A stretch of 64,000 bases of DNA from Pantoea sp. RIT-PI-b (GCF_001187905.1 NZ_LGIS01000020.1:248001-312000); one strand, 5' to 3'; shown: positions 41,820 through 51,564, numbered from the stretch's first letter. Notes: generated by a model from the sequence alone, not told the origin. Program-made: numbers and translations.

Positions 41820-42740
41820 ATGTTAAAATTCATCCTGCGTCGGCTCCTGGAAGCCATCCCGACGCTGTTTATCCTCATCACCATCTCATTCTTTATGATG
41901 CGACTGGCACCCGGCAGTCCATTTACCGGCGAACGTGTGCTCTCGCCTGAAGTGATGGCCAATATCGAAGCGAAATACCATCTCAATGACCCGATTGGGA
42001 AACAGTATCTCAGCTATCTGGTCCAGCTGGCACATGGCGATTTTGGTCCATCGTTTAAATATAAAGATTATTCAGTGAACTATCTGGTAGGCCATGCCTT
42101 CCCGGTTTCAGCCAAACTCGGTCTGGCGGCATTCTTCCTTGCCGTGGTGCTGGGCGTGACGGCGGGCGTCATCGCTGCCTTAAAGCAAAACAGTTTGTGG
42201 GATTATGCCGTGATGGGGGTCGCGATGACCGGCGTGGTGATCCCCAGCTTTGTCGTTGCACCTTTACTGGTGCTGGTCTTCGCGATCACTTTACGCTGGC
42301 TGCCCGGCGGTGGCTGGAACGGCGGCCAATGGAACTACATGCTGCTACCGATGGTCGCGCTCTCGCTGGCCTACATCGCTAGTATTGCGCGTATTACCCG
42401 CGGCTCGATGATTGAAGTCATGCACTCAAACTTTATCCGCACGGCACGCGCCAAGGGTTTACCGTTGCGTCGTATCGTACTGCGTCATGCGCTCAAGCCC
42501 GCCATGCTACCGGTTCTTTCCTATATGGGACCTGCGTTTGTCGGCATCATCACCGGTTCTATGGTCATTGAATCCATCTATGGTTTGCCGGGCATTGGCC
42601 AGCTGTTCGTTAACGGGGCACTGAACCGTGACTATTCGCTGGTGATGAGTCTGACCATTCTGGTTGGCGTGCTGACCATTCTGTTTAACGCGATCGTTGA
42701 TGTGCTGTACGCCGTGATCGATCCGAAAATCCGTTACTGA
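41820..42740 (+). CDS. oppB: Oligopeptide ABC transporter permease OppB
   Basis: Inner-membrane permease of 306 residues with six hydrophobic segments. The first segment is LEAIPTLFILITISFFMMRLAPGSP, and the cytoplasmic EAA loop, which contacts the ATPase, is at about residues 200-220 (FIRTARAKGLPLRRIVLRHAL). It pairs with OppC. GGTAGG precedes the ATG, after the oppA terminator. Confidence 0.97.
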   Translation: MLKFILRRLLEAIPTLFILITISFFMMRLAPGSPFTGERVLSPEVMANIEAKYHLNDPIGKQYLSYLVQLAHGDFGPSFKYKDYSVNYLVGHAFPVSAKLGLAAFFLAVVLGVTAGVIAALKQNSLWDYAVMGVAMTGVVIPSFVVAPLLVLVFAITLRWLPGGGWNGGQWNYMLLPMVALSLAYIASIARITRGSMIEVMHSNFIRTARAKGLPLRRIVLRHALKPAMLPVLSYMGPAFVGIITGSMVIESIYGLPGIGQLFVNGALNRDYSLVMSLTILVGVLTILFNAIVDVLYAVIDPKIRY

Positions 42741-42755
42741 TTGTGGAGCTCGCCC

Positions 42756-43664
42756 ATGATGTTAAGTAAGAAAAACAGCGAAGCTCTGGATGCCTTCAGT
42801 GAAAAACTGGAAGTCGAAGGGCGCAGCCTATGGCAGGATGCGCGTCGCCGCTTTATTCACAACCGTGCTGCGTTCATCAGTCTGTTGGTGTTACTGGTGA
42901 TCACGCTGTTCGTGGTGTTTGCACCGATGTTGTCGCAGTTCAAATATGACGATACCGACTGGGCGATGATGTCTGCCGCGCCGGATACCGTTTCTGGCCA
43001 TTGGTTTGGTACAGACTCATCGGGGCGCGATCTGCTGGTGCGCGTCGCGATTGGTGGTCGTATCTCACTGATGGTCGGCATCGCTTCCGCCTTGATCGCG
43101 GTACTGGTGGGCACGCTCTATGGCTCATTAGCCGGTTATCTGGGCGGTAAAATTGACTCAGTCATGATGCGTATCCTCGAGATCCTCAACTCCTTCCCGT
43201 TCATGTTCTTCGTCATCCTGCTGGTAACCTTTTTCGGTCGCAACATTCTGCTGATCTTTGTCGCGATTGGCATGGTGTCGTGGCTGGATATGGCGCGTAT
43301 TGTGCGCGGTCAGACATTAGGCCTGAAGCGTAAAGAGTTTATCGAAGCGGCGCAGGTGGGCGGGGTGAGCACCTTCAATATCGTGTTGCGTCACATCGTG
43401 CCTAATGTGCTGGGCGTGGTGGTGGTGTATGCCTCGTTGCTGGTGCCGAGCATGATTCTGTTCGAATCCTTCCTCAGCTTCCTTGGCCTTGGGACGCAGG
43501 AACCGCTCAGCAGCTGGGGCGCTCTGCTCAGCGATGGCGCCAACTCAATGGAAGTGTCGCCGTGGTTGCTGATGTTCCCGGCAGGTTTCCTGGTGGTCAC
43601 GCTGTTCTGTTTTAACTTTATCGGCGATGGCCTGCGTGATGCCCTCGACCCGAAAGATCGTTAA
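42756..43664 (+). CDS. oppC: Oligopeptide ABC transporter permease OppC
   Basis: Second permease of the Opp complex, 302 residues, near-identical in outline to E. coli OppC. The start MMLSKKNSEALDAFSEKLE is at 42756 with TGTGGAG upstream, so an upstream in-frame TTG is not used. Six hydrophobic segments, with the EAA loop RKEFIEAAQVGGVSTFNIVLRH. It starts 15 bp after oppB. Confidence 0.97.
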   Translation: MMLSKKNSEALDAFSEKLEVEGRSLWQDARRRFIHNRAAFISLLVLLVITLFVVFAPMLSQFKYDDTDWAMMSAAPDTVSGHWFGTDSSGRDLLVRVAIGGRISLMVGIASALIAVLVGTLYGSLAGYLGGKIDSVMMRILEILNSFPFMFFVILLVTFFGRNILLIFVAIGMVSWLDMARIVRGQTLGLKRKEFIEAAQVGGVSTFNIVLRHIVPNVLGVVVVYASLLVPSMILFESFLSFLGLGTQEPLSSWGALLSDGANSMEVSPWLLMFPAGFLVVTLFCFNFIGDGLRDALDPKDR

Positions 43665-43675
43665 GGAGTTTCCCG

Positions 43676-44695
43676 ATGACCATTCATGAATTTCAGCCAG
43701 CAATGGCTGCGCGTGCGGGAAACAGTAACCTGCTGCTTGATGTGAAAGATCTGCGCGTCACCTTTAGTACCCACGACGGTGATGTCACTGCTGTGAACGA
43801 CCTCAATTTTTCACTGCATGCGGGTGAAACACTGGGCATTGTCGGTGAGTCCGGATCGGGTAAATCACAAACCGCGTTTGCCTTGATGGGCCTGCTGGCA
43901 AAAAATGGTCGCATTGGTGGTTCAGCCAAGTTCAACGGCGCGGAGATCCTTAATCTGCCCGAGAGCAAGCTGAACAAACTGCGTGCCGAGCAAATTGCGA
44001 TGATTTTCCAGGACCCGATGACCTCGCTCAATCCTTACATGCGCGTTGGCGAGCAGTTAATGGAAGTGCTGAAGCTGCACAAAGGGATGAACAGCGCACA
44101 GGCCTTTGAAGAATCGGTGCGTATGCTGGATGCGGTAAAAATGCCGGAAGCGCGTAAGCGCATGAAGATGTTCCCGCACGAGTTCTCTGGCGGTATGCGC
44201 CAGCGTGTGATGATCGCCATGGCGCTGCTGTGTCGCCCGAAACTATTGATTGCCGATGAACCCACCACGGCGCTCGACGTCACCGTGCAGGCGCAGATCA
44301 TGACGTTGTTAAATGAGTTGAAGCGTGAATTCAACACCGCAATTGTGATGATTACCCACGATCTCGGCGTGGTCGCGGGCATCTGTGACAAAGTCTTGGT
44401 GATGTACGCCGGTCGTACCATGGAGTATGGTCGCGCACGCGATGTGTTCTATCAGCCGGCGCATCCTTATTCCATTGGGCTGTTAAGCGCGGTACCGCGT
44501 CTGGATGCCGAAGAAGGTGAGTCACTGACCACCATTCCAGGTAACCCGCCAAATTTGCTGCGCTTACCGCAAGGCTGTCCGTTCCAGCCTCGTTGCGCCT
44601 ACGCCATGGACATCTGTTCCAAGGCACCGCCGCTGGAGCCTTTTGCTGAAGGTCGTCTGCGTGCCTGCTTCAAGCCGGTGGAGGAATTAGTATGA
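43676..44695 (+). CDS. oppD: Oligopeptide ABC transporter ATPase OppD
   Basis: ATP-binding subunit of 339 residues. Walker A is GESGSGKSQ (residue ~58), the signature LSGGMRQ-type motif appears as FSGGMRQR, Walker B is LLIADEPTTALD, and the C-terminal oligopeptide-transporter domain holds a cysteine motif (CPFQPRCAYAMDIC) matching the iron-sulphur-type motif of this family. AAGGAG precedes the ATG. The last 4 bp overlap oppF (ATGA). Confidence 0.97.
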   Translation: MTIHEFQPAMAARAGNSNLLLDVKDLRVTFSTHDGDVTAVNDLNFSLHAGETLGIVGESGSGKSQTAFALMGLLAKNGRIGGSAKFNGAEILNLPESKLNKLRAEQIAMIFQDPMTSLNPYMRVGEQLMEVLKLHKGMNSAQAFEESVRMLDAVKMPEARKRMKMFPHEFSGGMRQRVMIAMALLCRPKLLIADEPTTALDVTVQAQIMTLLNELKREFNTAIVMITHDLGVVAGICDKVLVMYAGRTMEYGRARDVFYQPAHPYSIGLLSAVPRLDAEEGESLTTIPGNPPNLLRLPQGCPFQPRCAYAMDICSKAPPLEPFAEGRLRACFKPVEELV

Positions 44696-45696
44696 GCACC
44701 GTAGTTGAAGAGAAAAAAGTTCTGCTGGAGATCGCCGATCTCAAAGTGCATTTCGAGATTAAAGATGGCAAACAGTGGTTCTGGCAACCGCCGCACACCT
44801 TGAAAGCGGTAGATGGTGTCAGCCTGCGTCTGTACGAAGGTGAAACGCTCGGTGTCGTCGGTGAATCGGGCTGCGGTAAATCGACGCTGGCGCGCGCTAT
44901 CATTGGGCTGGTGAAAGCCACTGAAGGACGTGTAGCCTGGTTAGGGCGCGATCTGCTGGGGCAAAGCCAGGAAGAGTGGCGCCAGGCACGCAGCGACATC
45001 CAGATGATCTTCCAGGATCCGCTGGCGTCGCTGAATCCGCGTATGACCATCGGCGATATCATCGCTGAACCGCTGCGCACCTATTATCCGAAGATGCCGC
45101 GCCAGGACGTGAAGGATAAGGTGAAAACCATGATGATGAAGGTTGGGCTGCTGCCAAACCTCATCAACCGTTATCCGCATGAGTTCTCTGGTGGTCAGTG
45201 TCAGCGTATTGGTATTGCGCGTGCACTGATTCTCGAACCGAAGTTAATCATCTGTGATGAGCCGGTATCAGCGCTGGACGTGTCGATTCAGGCGCAGGTG
45301 GTTAACCTGCTGCAGAAGTTACAGCGCGAAATGGGGCTGTCGTTGATCTTTATCGCGCACGACCTGGCGGTGGTGAAACACATCTCCGATCGCGTGCTGG
45401 TCATGTATCTCGGTCATGCGGTTGAGCTGGGTACTTACGATGCGGTGTATAACAATCCGCAGCATCCCTATACTCGTGCGCTGATGTCAGCCGTGCCCAT
45501 TCCCGATCCGGATCTGGAGAAGAATAAGCAGATTCAGCTGCTGGAAGGGGAGTTGCCGTCGCCGATTAATCCGCCATCGGGATGCGTGTTCCGTACGCGT
45601 TGTCCGATTGCCGGACCAGAGTGCGCCAAAACGCGACCGCTGCTGGAAGGCAGCTTCCGCCACGCGGTATCGTGCTTAAAAGTCGATCCGCTCTAA
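44692..45696 (+). CDS. oppF: Oligopeptide ABC transporter ATPase OppF
   Basis: Second ATPase of the Opp transporter, 334 residues, working as a heterodimer with OppD. Walker A GESGCGKST, signature FSGGQCQRIGIARAL, Walker B LIICDEPVSALD, and C-terminal CVFRTRCPIAGPEC. Overlaps oppD by 4 bp, so translation is coupled. It is the last gene of the operon. Confidence 0.97.
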   Translation: MSTVVEEKKVLLEIADLKVHFEIKDGKQWFWQPPHTLKAVDGVSLRLYEGETLGVVGESGCGKSTLARAIIGLVKATEGRVAWLGRDLLGQSQEEWRQARSDIQMIFQDPLASLNPRMTIGDIIAEPLRTYYPKMPRQDVKDKVKTMMMKVGLLPNLINRYPHEFSGGQCQRIGIARALILEPKLIICDEPVSALDVSIQAQVVNLLQKLQREMGLSLIFIAHDLAVVKHISDRVLVMYLGHAVELGTYDAVYNNPQHPYTRALMSAVPIPDPDLEKNKQIQLLEGELPSPINPPSGCVFRTRCPIAGPECAKTRPLLEGSFRHAVSCLKVDPL

Positions 45697-45701
45697 AACA
45701 A

Positions 45702-45731
45702 AACGCCGGGCAAATGCCCGGCGTTTTTTCT
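45702..45731. terminator. Terminator of the opp operon
   Basis: AACGCCGGGCAAATGCCCGG then CGTTTTTT is an 11-bp stem with a T-run 5 bp past oppF; it probably also serves the convergent yciU. Confidence 0.92.
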
Positions 45732-45743
45732 CTCAGTCGTCGC

Positions 45744-46067
45744 TTACTCGCGCCAAAGGATATGGCAGAGTTTATGATCTTTTTCACGGCACAGCAGAAC
45801 ACGCGCAAACACATCGGTAATCGGCTCGCCATCAGCTTCACCTAATCCAATCACCACTTCAGCGAAGAAGTCAGGGTTAAGATCAAAATCGACATGTTCC
45901 TGCCAGTCTTCTGCAGGATCGAACAGTTCTGCGCCACCGCGCTCTTCAAACTGCAAATTAAAGAGAATAATGTCAGCGGGATCGAGGTTGTCGCCAGCCA
46001 GCTCAAGAAAAATATCGTAAGCCTGCTCCAGCGTTTCATCTTCAGTAAGGCGATTATTTAAATCCAT
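45744..46067 (-). CDS. yciU: YciU, putative dsDNA-mimic protein
   Basis: Highly acidic small protein of 107 residues, UPF0263 family, proposed to mimic double-stranded DNA because of its clustered surface carboxylates ([22 protein letters not shown]). The ATG at 46067 has AGGA 9 nt upstream; the ATG two codons earlier is too close to it. Found between opp and clsA as in E. coli. Target protein unknown here. Confidence 0.92.
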   Translation of the reverse strand: MDLNNRLTEDETLEQAYDIFLELAGDNLDPADIILFNLQFEERGGAELFDPAEDWQEHVDFDLNPDFFAEVVIGLGEADGEPITDVFARVLLCREKDHKLCHILWRE

Positions 46068-46110
46068 GGTCATTCCTGCTTGCCGTGAGGCGGTAATATT
46101 TTCGCTCGTT

Positions 46111-47571
46111 TTACAGTAAAGGACTAAAGAAGTAAAACAGTCGTTCAACGATGCGTTGCCACCAGGCACGTTTCGCCCAGCGCGCACCATCCAGCAAGCG
46201 TGAGCGAGCGATATAATCATCCTGTACGGTGGCGAGATCGCTGCCGAAGCCGTCATCATCAACCACCAGTGTTATCTCAAAATTAAGCCACAGGCTGCGC
46301 ATATCCAGGTTGACGGTGCCGACCAAACTCAGTTGCCCATCAACCAGCACGCTCTTGGTATGCAGCAAGCCATCTTCAAATTGATAGATTTTTACGCCGG
46401 CTTCCAGCAGTTCGGTAAAGAAGGCACGGCTTGCCCAGCCCACCAGCAGCGAATCATTGTGGCGTGGCACAATGATGCTAACTTCCACCCCGCGCAAGGC
46501 AGCGGTACAGATAGCATGCAGCAGGTCATCACTCGGTACAAAGTAGGGCGTCGTCATGATCAGCTGCTCACGCGCCGAATAAACCGCCGTGAGCAATGCC
46601 TGATGAATCATATCTTCCGGGAAGCCGGGGCCGGATGCGATCACCTGAATGGTATGGCCGCTCTCCTGCTCGAACGGCATCACATTGCCATCTGGTGCTG
46701 GCGGCAGAATGCGTTTACCGGTTTCAATCTCCCAGTCACAGGCATACACAATGCCCATTGTGGTCGCGACCGGACCTTCCATGCGTGCCATCAAGTCAAT
46801 CCACTGGCCAACGCCCGCTTCCTGTTTGAAAAAGCGCGGATCGACCAGGTTCATACTGCCGGTGTAGGCGATGTAATTATCAATTAACACCACTTTACGG
46901 TGCTGCCGTAAATCCATGCGGCGCAGGAACACACGCAGCAAGCTGACCTGTAGCGCTTCAACCACATCAATGCCCGCATTACGCATCATATTGACCCACG
47001 GACTGCGGAAGAAGGTGACGCTGCCTGCTGAGTCCAGCATTAAGCGGCAATGCACGCCACGGCGCGAGGCTGCCATCAGCGATTCCGCAACCTCATCGGC
47101 TAATCCACCGGGATGCCAGATATAGAACACCATCTCAATATTGTGGCGAGCCAGTTGAATGTCACGAATTAATGCGTGCATGACGTCGTCGGCGTTAGTC
47201 AGTAGCTGTAGCTGGTTACCTTTAACACCCGCGATGCCCTGACGATGACGACACAAATCAAATAACGAACGCGCGACATCACTGTGTTCAGTAGCGAAAA
47301 TATGGCGGCACTGTTTAAGATCGTTCAGCCATTTAGCGGTGGAAGGCCACATGGTTCGCGCGCGTTCGGCGCGTCGTTTGCCCAAATGCAGCTCTCCAAA
47401 TGAGAGATACGCGATTATACCCACCAGCGGCAGTATGTAGATGATCAGCAACCAGGCCATTGCTGAGGTGACCGCACGACGTTTCATCAGAATTCGTAGC
47501 GTGACACCCGCAATCAGCAGCCAGTAACCAAACAGCAGCAACCAACTGATAAGGGTATAAAATGTGGTCAT
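46111..47571 (-). CDS. clsA: Cardiolipin synthase A
   Basis: Inner-membrane phospholipase-D-family synthase making cardiolipin from two phosphatidylglycerols. The 486 residues have two N-terminal hydrophobic segments (about 5-25 and 37-58) and two HKD motifs, HRKVVLIDN (about residue 223) and HTKSVLVDG (about 404). Length equals E. coli ClsA. Upstream lies divergent yciY, as in E. coli. Confidence 0.97.
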   Translation of the reverse strand: MTTFYTLISWLLLFGYWLLIAGVTLRILMKRRAVTSAMAWLLIIYILPLVGIIAYLSFGELHLGKRRAERARTMWPSTAKWLNDLKQCRHIFATEHSDVARSLFDLCRHRQGIAGVKGNQLQLLTNADDVMHALIRDIQLARHNIEMVFYIWHPGGLADEVAESLMAASRRGVHCRLMLDSAGSVTFFRSPWVNMMRNAGIDVVEALQVSLLRVFLRRMDLRQHRKVVLIDNYIAYTGSMNLVDPRFFKQEAGVGQWIDLMARMEGPVATTMGIVYACDWEIETGKRILPPAPDGNVMPFEQESGHTIQVIASGPGFPEDMIHQALLTAVYSAREQLIMTTPYFVPSDDLLHAICTAALRGVEVSIIVPRHNDSLLVGWASRAFFTELLEAGVKIYQFEDGLLHTKSVLVDGQLSLVGTVNLDMRSLWLNFEITLVVDDDGFGSDLATVQDDYIARSRLLDGARWAKRAWWQRIVERLFYFFSPLL

Positions 47572-47733
47572 TAAGTGGACGTCCTGTTCGCGCTTTGTTG
47601 TGCAAAGTTTACGTGCTGATCACAGGTAGTGAAACCTTTAATCGTGAATGACGTTTCGATGAAGCTTTCGATTTGGCATTTGCTAACAGATCTTTATAAT
47701 GCCTGCCGAGTGTAGCCGGTCTGAGAGGGTGTG

Positions 47734-47907
47734 ATGAGACGCAGCAAAAATGAAGTGGCGCGCTGGAGAATGTTACGTCAGGTACACCGTCGTCGTTCTC
47801 GTTGGCTGGAAGGGCAATCGCGTCGTTATAAACGCATCCATACTATTCGTCATCAGGTGGCGCAGCAGCATCGCCGCTCCATCCTGTTTATCTCACAAAT
47901 GGTGTGA
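47734..47907 (+). CDS. yciY: YciY, small arginine-rich protein (57 aa)
   Basis: A 57-codon gene beginning MRRSKNEVARWRMLRQ, with RRSRWLEGQSRRYKRIH and ending in ISQMV. It aligns along its whole length with the 57-residue E. coli YciY, including the SRWLEGQSRR core. GAGAGGGTGTG precedes the ATG. Position divergent from clsA is the same as in E. coli. The product is strongly basic and its function is unknown. Confidence 0.85.
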   Translation: MRRSKNEVARWRMLRQVHRRRSRWLEGQSRRYKRIHTIRHQVAQQHRRSILFISQMV

Positions 47908-47923
47908 TTAACCTGCGCGGTCA

Positions 47924-48097
47924 TCAAGCGCCGGCGCGTAGCACCAGCAGGACGTTGACCATCTGTACCGCTGCTGCCAGCACAATCATCATGACAATTT
48001 GCTGCCGAGCGTGGCGCCAGCTATGCCGGCGCCATACAACAAGTGCTCTGCCGATGAGCGCTAAAGCAAGCACCAGCAGTAAAACGGACTGCCACAT
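47924..48097 (-). CDS. Small two-helix membrane protein (57 aa), unknown
   Basis: A 57-codon frame starting 3 bp after the yciI stop on the same strand and ending in two consecutive stop codons. The product MWQSVLLLVLALALIGRALV... has two hydrophobic segments (about residues 4-21 and 34-53) around a basic loop WRRHSWRHARQQ, with positive charges placed for a small hairpin membrane protein. There is no good ribosome site of its own, so translational coupling to yciI is likely. I do not recognise a family. It occupies the position of kch in E. coli but is not related to that channel. Confidence 0.5.
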   Translation of the reverse strand: MWQSVLLLVLALALIGRALVVWRRHSWRHARQQIVMMIVLAAAVQMVNVLLVLRAGA

Positions 48098-48100
48098 AGA

Positions 48101-48397
48101 TCAGAAGACGCGTTTGAACGGCTTAACCGCGACTTTCTCATACACACCTGCGGCAATATAAGGATCATCCTTGGCCCATGATTCCGCCACTTCCAGTGAC
48201 GAGAATTCGGCAATGATCACCGAACCGGTGAAACCCGCCGGACCAGGATCGTTACTGTCAACCGCTGGCAGCGGGCCCGCAGCAATCAGTCGACCTTCAT
48301 CTTGCAACAGCTTCAAACGAGCAAGATGTGCGGGACGTACCGAATTGCGTTTTTCCAGTGAATCAGCGGTATCTTCCGCATAAATGACGTAAAGCAC
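48101..48397 (-). CDS. yciI: YciI, YCII-fold protein
   Basis: Small (98-residue) ferredoxin-like YCII-domain protein. The conserved histidine (His24 in [11 protein letters not shown]) and the aspartate in [17 protein letters not shown] form the putative active site of the family. GGGAGTATC precedes the start at 48397. Function unknown; located beside tonB, with the intergenic region 48398-48586 shared. Confidence 0.93.
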   Translation of the reverse strand: MLYVIYAEDTADSLEKRNSVRPAHLARLKLLQDEGRLIAAGPLPAVDSNDPGPAGFTGSVIIAEFSSLEVAESWAKDDPYIAAGVYEKVAVKPFKRVF

Positions 48398-48549
48398 GAT
48401 GGGATACTCCCGTTAGACTTGCCGAAATTGCGTGACACGTTAAGTGATCGTTAATCAGAGTGCAAACGAAAGATAAATACGCTGTCATTCAGCGCAATCA
48501 GGGTTAAAAAAGCCCTTTCTGACGGCGCTTGCACATCGCTTATTGAAAC

Positions 48550-48572
48550 TGATTGCTATTTGCATTTAAAAT
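48550..48572 (+). promoter_or_regulatory. tonB promoter with Fur-box-like element
   Basis: TGATTGCTATTTGCATTTAA strongly resembles the E. coli tonB promoter, in which this stretch overlaps the Fur-binding site. It keeps the GAT...CATT half-site order of the Fur box, with about half of the 19 positions matching the full consensus. Iron repression of tonB is the expected effect. Confidence 0.6.
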
Positions 48573-48586
48573 CTGCGCTTCACTCA

Positions 48587-49330
48587 ATGAACATGAATGA
48601 TATGACCACGTTGACTACGCCTTTGCCTACACGTACCCCCATCGCTGTAATTTTATCCGTGGTACTTCACGGTTCGTTGATTGCTGGCATTCTCTATGCA
48701 TCGTTTCATCAGGTAATTGAAGTTCCAAAAGCATCGCAACCCATCAGCGTTTCGCTGGTAGCGCCTGAAGTGCAACCCGAGCCCGCTCCAGCGGAGGTGA
48801 CGCCACCGCCGCCAGAACCTGAGCCGGAGCCAGAAGTTGCGCCTGAGCCACCTAAGGTTGAGCCGGTGCCGATTCCTAAACCGGAACCCAAGCCGAAGCC
48901 TAAACCTAAACCGAAGCCAAAGGTTGAGAAGAAGCCGGAGCCAAAACCGCGTCAGGAAGTGAAGCCGCAGGAAAATCCGGTGAAACAGGAAGCGCCAACC
49001 ACGCAAACGCGCCCAACTACCGCGCCAAAAGCCAATCCGACCGCGACCCCCAGCGTTTCCGATGGGCCGAAGGCAATGAATGTCAGCAAGCCTGCGTACC
49101 CAGCGCGTGCGTTTGCGCTCCGGGTTGAAGGGCGTGTGCGTGTACAGTTTGATGTGGATAGCGATGGACGTGTTGATAACGTCGAGATCCTCTCTGCCGA
49201 ACCGCGCAATATGTTCGAGCGGGAGGTTAAGCAGGCGATGAAGAAATGGCGCTATCAGCCGGGGCGTCCTGGCAAGAATTTAACGATGAATATCGTGTTC
49301 CGCATCAATGGCGGCGCCAATATCGAATAA
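48587..49330 (+). CDS. tonB: TonB, energy transducer for outer-membrane receptors
   Basis: Couples the proton-motive force (via ExbB/ExbD) to TonB-dependent uptake of siderophores and vitamin B12. One N-terminal transmembrane anchor ([21 protein letters not shown], with the functional histidine of the SxxxH motif), a Pro/Glu then Pro/Lys-rich rigid spacer (about residues 55-125, repeated PEP and KPKP units), and the C-terminal domain with [20 protein letters not shown]. First ATG is 48587; ATGs at 48593 and 48602 are also possible starts. The spacer is slightly longer than in E. coli (239 aa). Confidence 0.96.
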   Translation: MNMNDMTTLTTPLPTRTPIAVILSVVLHGSLIAGILYASFHQVIEVPKASQPISVSLVAPEVQPEPAPAEVTPPPPEPEPEPEVAPEPPKVEPVPIPKPEPKPKPKPKPKPKVEKKPEPKPRQEVKPQENPVKQEAPTTQTRPTTAPKANPTATPSVSDGPKAMNVSKPAYPARAFALRVEGRVRVQFDVDSDGRVDNVEILSAEPRNMFEREVKQAMKKWRYQPGRPGKNLTMNIVFRINGGANIE

Positions 49331-49350
49331 GCGTAGGCAGAGAATGGGCA

Positions 49351-49379
49351 AAAAAAAGCGGTCAACTGACCGCTTTTTC
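49351..49379. terminator. Bidirectional terminator tonB / yciA
   Basis: AAAAAGCGGTCA-ACTG-ACCGCTTTTT-type palindrome between convergent genes: AAAAAGCGGTCA pairs with TGACCGCTTTTT. Confidence 0.88.
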
Positions 49380-49383
49380 TGCG

Positions 49384-49803
49384 TTATAGATCACTCAAAT
49401 TACTTCTGCCGGGCGGCAACGGGCGCGATTGACCGGTATTGTCGACCGCCACGTAAACAAACACGGCTTCAGTTGCGCAGTACGTTTGACCGATGGGGTC
49501 GGACGAGACTTTCTTAATCCACACTTCTACATTTATGGTCATTGAGCTGTTGCCAGTGCGAATGCAGCGGGCGTAACAGCTCACTACATCACCAACCGCC
49601 ACCGGCTTCAGGAAGGTCATTCCATCCACGCGCACGGTGACTACCCGACCTTCGGCAATTTCTTTGGCCTTAATCGCGCCACCCATGTCCATCTGCGACA
49701 TCAGCCAACCACCAAAGATGTCACCGTTGGCATTGGTATCCGCCGGCATTGCCAGGGTACGCAACACCATTTCGCCTTGCGGCGACTTATGTTTTTCGTC
49801 CAT
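49384..49803 (-). CDS. yciA: Acyl-CoA thioester hydrolase YciA
   Basis: HotDog-fold thioesterase of 139 residues with broad acyl-CoA specificity. The catalytic aspartate is in the ANGDIFGGWLMSQMD segment (about residues 25-40); RVDGMTFLKPVAVGD follows. Same strand and same order yciC-yciB-yciA as in E. coli, probably one operon. Metabolic role probably membrane lipid or CoA homeostasis (inferred from the family). Confidence 0.95.
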   Translation of the reverse strand: MDEKHKSPQGEMVLRTLAMPADTNANGDIFGGWLMSQMDMGGAIKAKEIAEGRVVTVRVDGMTFLKPVAVGDVVSCYARCIRTGNSSMTINVEVWIKKVSSDPIGQTYCATEAVFVYVAVDNTGQSRPLPPGRSNLSDL

Positions 49804-49831
49804 TGCTCAGTTCTTCTGCAGGTGAAGAGAA

Positions 49832-49848
49832 GCCCGACGATGTCGGGC
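49832..49848 (-). terminator. Hairpin between yciB and yciA
   Basis: GCCCGACATCGTCGGGC followed by TTCTCTTC on the minus strand, just past the yciB stop. A weak terminator or mRNA-processing hairpin. Confidence 0.5.
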
Positions 49849-49857
49849 GGAGTGTTA

Positions 49858-50397
49858 TTATTTTTGTTCTTGTTGCGGCATCTGTCGCCAGATATAAACG
49901 CCGCTTAACAGGGTGAAGAGTAGGGTCAGGCCGGTCAGACCGAACACCTTAAAGTTAACCCAAAACTCTTGCGATAACCAAAATGCAACATAAATATTTG
50001 CCAGGCCGCAGGCGAGGAAGAAGATGGCCCAGGCAACGTTGAGGTTACGCCAAACGCCTGATGGCAGCTGCAGCTCTTTACCCAACATGGTTTGAATCAG
50101 CGGCTGCTTCATAAACCACTGGCTATATAGCAGCGCCACCGCGAACAGAGAATAAATTACCGTCACTTTCCATTTGATGAACTCATCGTTATGGAACACC
50201 AACGTCAGCGTGCCAAATACCGCAACCAGCACAAAGGTGAAAATGGTCATCTTTTCCAGCTTGCGGTAAAGCACCCAACTGACGACCAGCGCCAGGCCGG
50301 TGGCGACAATTAGCGCGCCGGAGGCCACAAAGATGTCGTACAGCTTGTAGAAGATGAAGAAAACCACCAGGGGAAGAAAATCGAGTAACTGCTTCAT
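49858..50397 (-). CDS. yciB: YciB, inner-membrane septation protein A
   Basis: Polytopic inner-membrane protein of 179 residues with about five hydrophobic segments, IspA/IspZ (YciB) family. E. coli YciB contributes to envelope integrity and interacts with cell elongation and division proteins. N-terminus [23 protein letters not shown] and the C-terminal [15 protein letters not shown] match the family. Located between yciC and yciA. Confidence 0.95.
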   Translation of the reverse strand: MKQLLDFLPLVVFFIFYKLYDIFVASGALIVATGLALVVSWVLYRKLEKMTIFTFVLVAVFGTLTLVFHNDEFIKWKVTVIYSLFAVALLYSQWFMKQPLIQTMLGKELQLPSGVWRNLNVAWAIFFLACGLANIYVAFWLSQEFWVNFKVFGLTGLTLLFTLLSGVYIWRQMPQQEQK

Positions 50398-50427
50398 AGC
50401 GTTTCCAATTAGGGCAGGAGCGTACAG

Positions 50428-50455
50428 TTATGGCGCTCAAATGAGCGCCATAACG
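50428..50455. terminator. Perfect palindrome between yciC and yciB
   Basis: GTTATGGCGCTCA-AA-TGAGCGCCATAAC has 12-13 bp arms and lies immediately after the yciC stop. It lacks a T-run; a transcription attenuator or 3'-end stabiliser is plausible. Confidence 0.5.
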
Positions 50456-50456
50456 A

Positions 50457-51191
50457 TTAACGTAACAGCATATACAGCCGGTACAGATAAATAATCAGCA
50501 CAGCAGAGACCAGATTACCCAGCGCATTCAATACCACGGAGGCGATGTTAGCGGGCAGTACCGTCAGCGATGAAAAGAAGAACATCAACACAATCTTCGC
50601 CAGCAGCCATAGCACAATCGCAGGCGCAATCACCTTAATATTCTTCCAGGCGAGGCGCATGCTAGCGCGCATGGCACCTATTACACCGAGCTTCTCATTA
50701 GCAAGAATCACTGGCGCCAGCGAAAACAGAATCGCCAGAATTACGCCTGGCACCATCAGCACCATAAAGCCCAGTTGCACCAGCAGGGTGATCAGGAAAG
50801 TTTGCAGCAGCAGCTTTGGCAGCATGGGTGCTGAAGCACCGATAGCGCGCAGCGCGCTGACGCGTTGTCCGCCTGACACCATCGGGATCAGCATTAGCAT
50901 GCCGCCCAGCAGCAGCGTGTTACCAATCAACGCGGCAAATGTGCCTGCAGCAGAAGCGCGCAGCAGAATACGTTGCTGATCCGGCGACATATTTTGTACC
51001 AGCTCAAACAGCGATGATGCGCTGTCATCGGACTGGCTCAACAATGATAACTGGTCTTCACCTGGCGTTAACGCGTGGCCGACGATCACAGTAATGAACG
51101 ACGTCAGCAGCGCCAGCAGTAAAATAGTAACCAACTGATGGCGCAAAAAATTTCCTGTGTCACGGTATAACGAGCTTGCCGTGATAGACAT
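50457..51191 (-). CDS. yciC: YciC, UPF0259 membrane protein
   Basis: Inner-membrane protein of 244 residues with about six hydrophobic segments. It starts [20 protein letters not shown] and ends in a membrane-associated [17 protein letters not shown] precedes the ATG. Function unknown; first gene of the yciC-yciB-yciA group, divergent from ompW as in E. coli. Confidence 0.94.
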   Translation of the reverse strand: MSITASSLYRDTGNFLRHQLVTILLLALLTSFITVIVGHALTPGEDQLSLLSQSDDSASSLFELVQNMSPDQQRILLRASAAGTFAALIGNTLLLGGMLMLIPMVSGGQRVSALRAIGASAPMLPKLLLQTFLITLLVQLGFMVLMVPGVILAILFSLAPVILANEKLGVIGAMRASMRLAWKNIKVIAPAIVLWLLAKIVLMFFFSSLTVLPANIASVVLNALGNLVSAVLIIYLYRLYMLLR

Positions 51192-51434
51192 GTAAACTCC
51201 TTGAAAGAACCGGATTAATTAACCCGGCGATTGTACATGTTCTACTGGCGTGCTGGCACCCGCATTGCGATAACTTTCTGTCATGTCTGGTAAAGAAGGG
51301 TGAAAAAGCGCAGTAAATGCGCAGCATGTTGGGGTTGCTAACGGGTGCCGCGCTCATCCTATGCTGAAAATGCAAACTCATTTCAGTTTGAAACCTTCAC
51401 AGCAAGATTACAAATTCACCGCGCAGGGCCAAAA

Positions 51435-51448
51435 TTGATCTGAATCAA
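51435..51448. promoter_or_regulatory. FNR box upstream of ompW
   Basis: TTGAT-CTGA-ATCAA exactly matches the FNR consensus and lies 117 bp before the ompW start. E. coli ompW is FNR-activated. A -10-like TTAGCT sits about 45-50 bp downstream, compatible with a class II FNR promoter. Confidence 0.78.
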
Positions 51449-51564
51449 TCCATTGTTTTTTAAGTAGTTAATTTGAAATGATGCAGATGATCTTTTAGCT
51501 AAAAAGAGGTAGATCTTGGGCCGCAAATAATTTTGAGACCCTACTTTTTCGCAAAGGAGTGATG

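Noticed and set aside
48560-48586. TTG start of tonB nine codons upstream
   Set aside because: It lies inside the Fur-box/promoter stretch, so it should not be translated.
48653-49006. A long leucine/arginine frame opposite tonB
   Set aside because: It is the shadow of the Pro/Lys/Glu-rich TonB spacer on the other strand.
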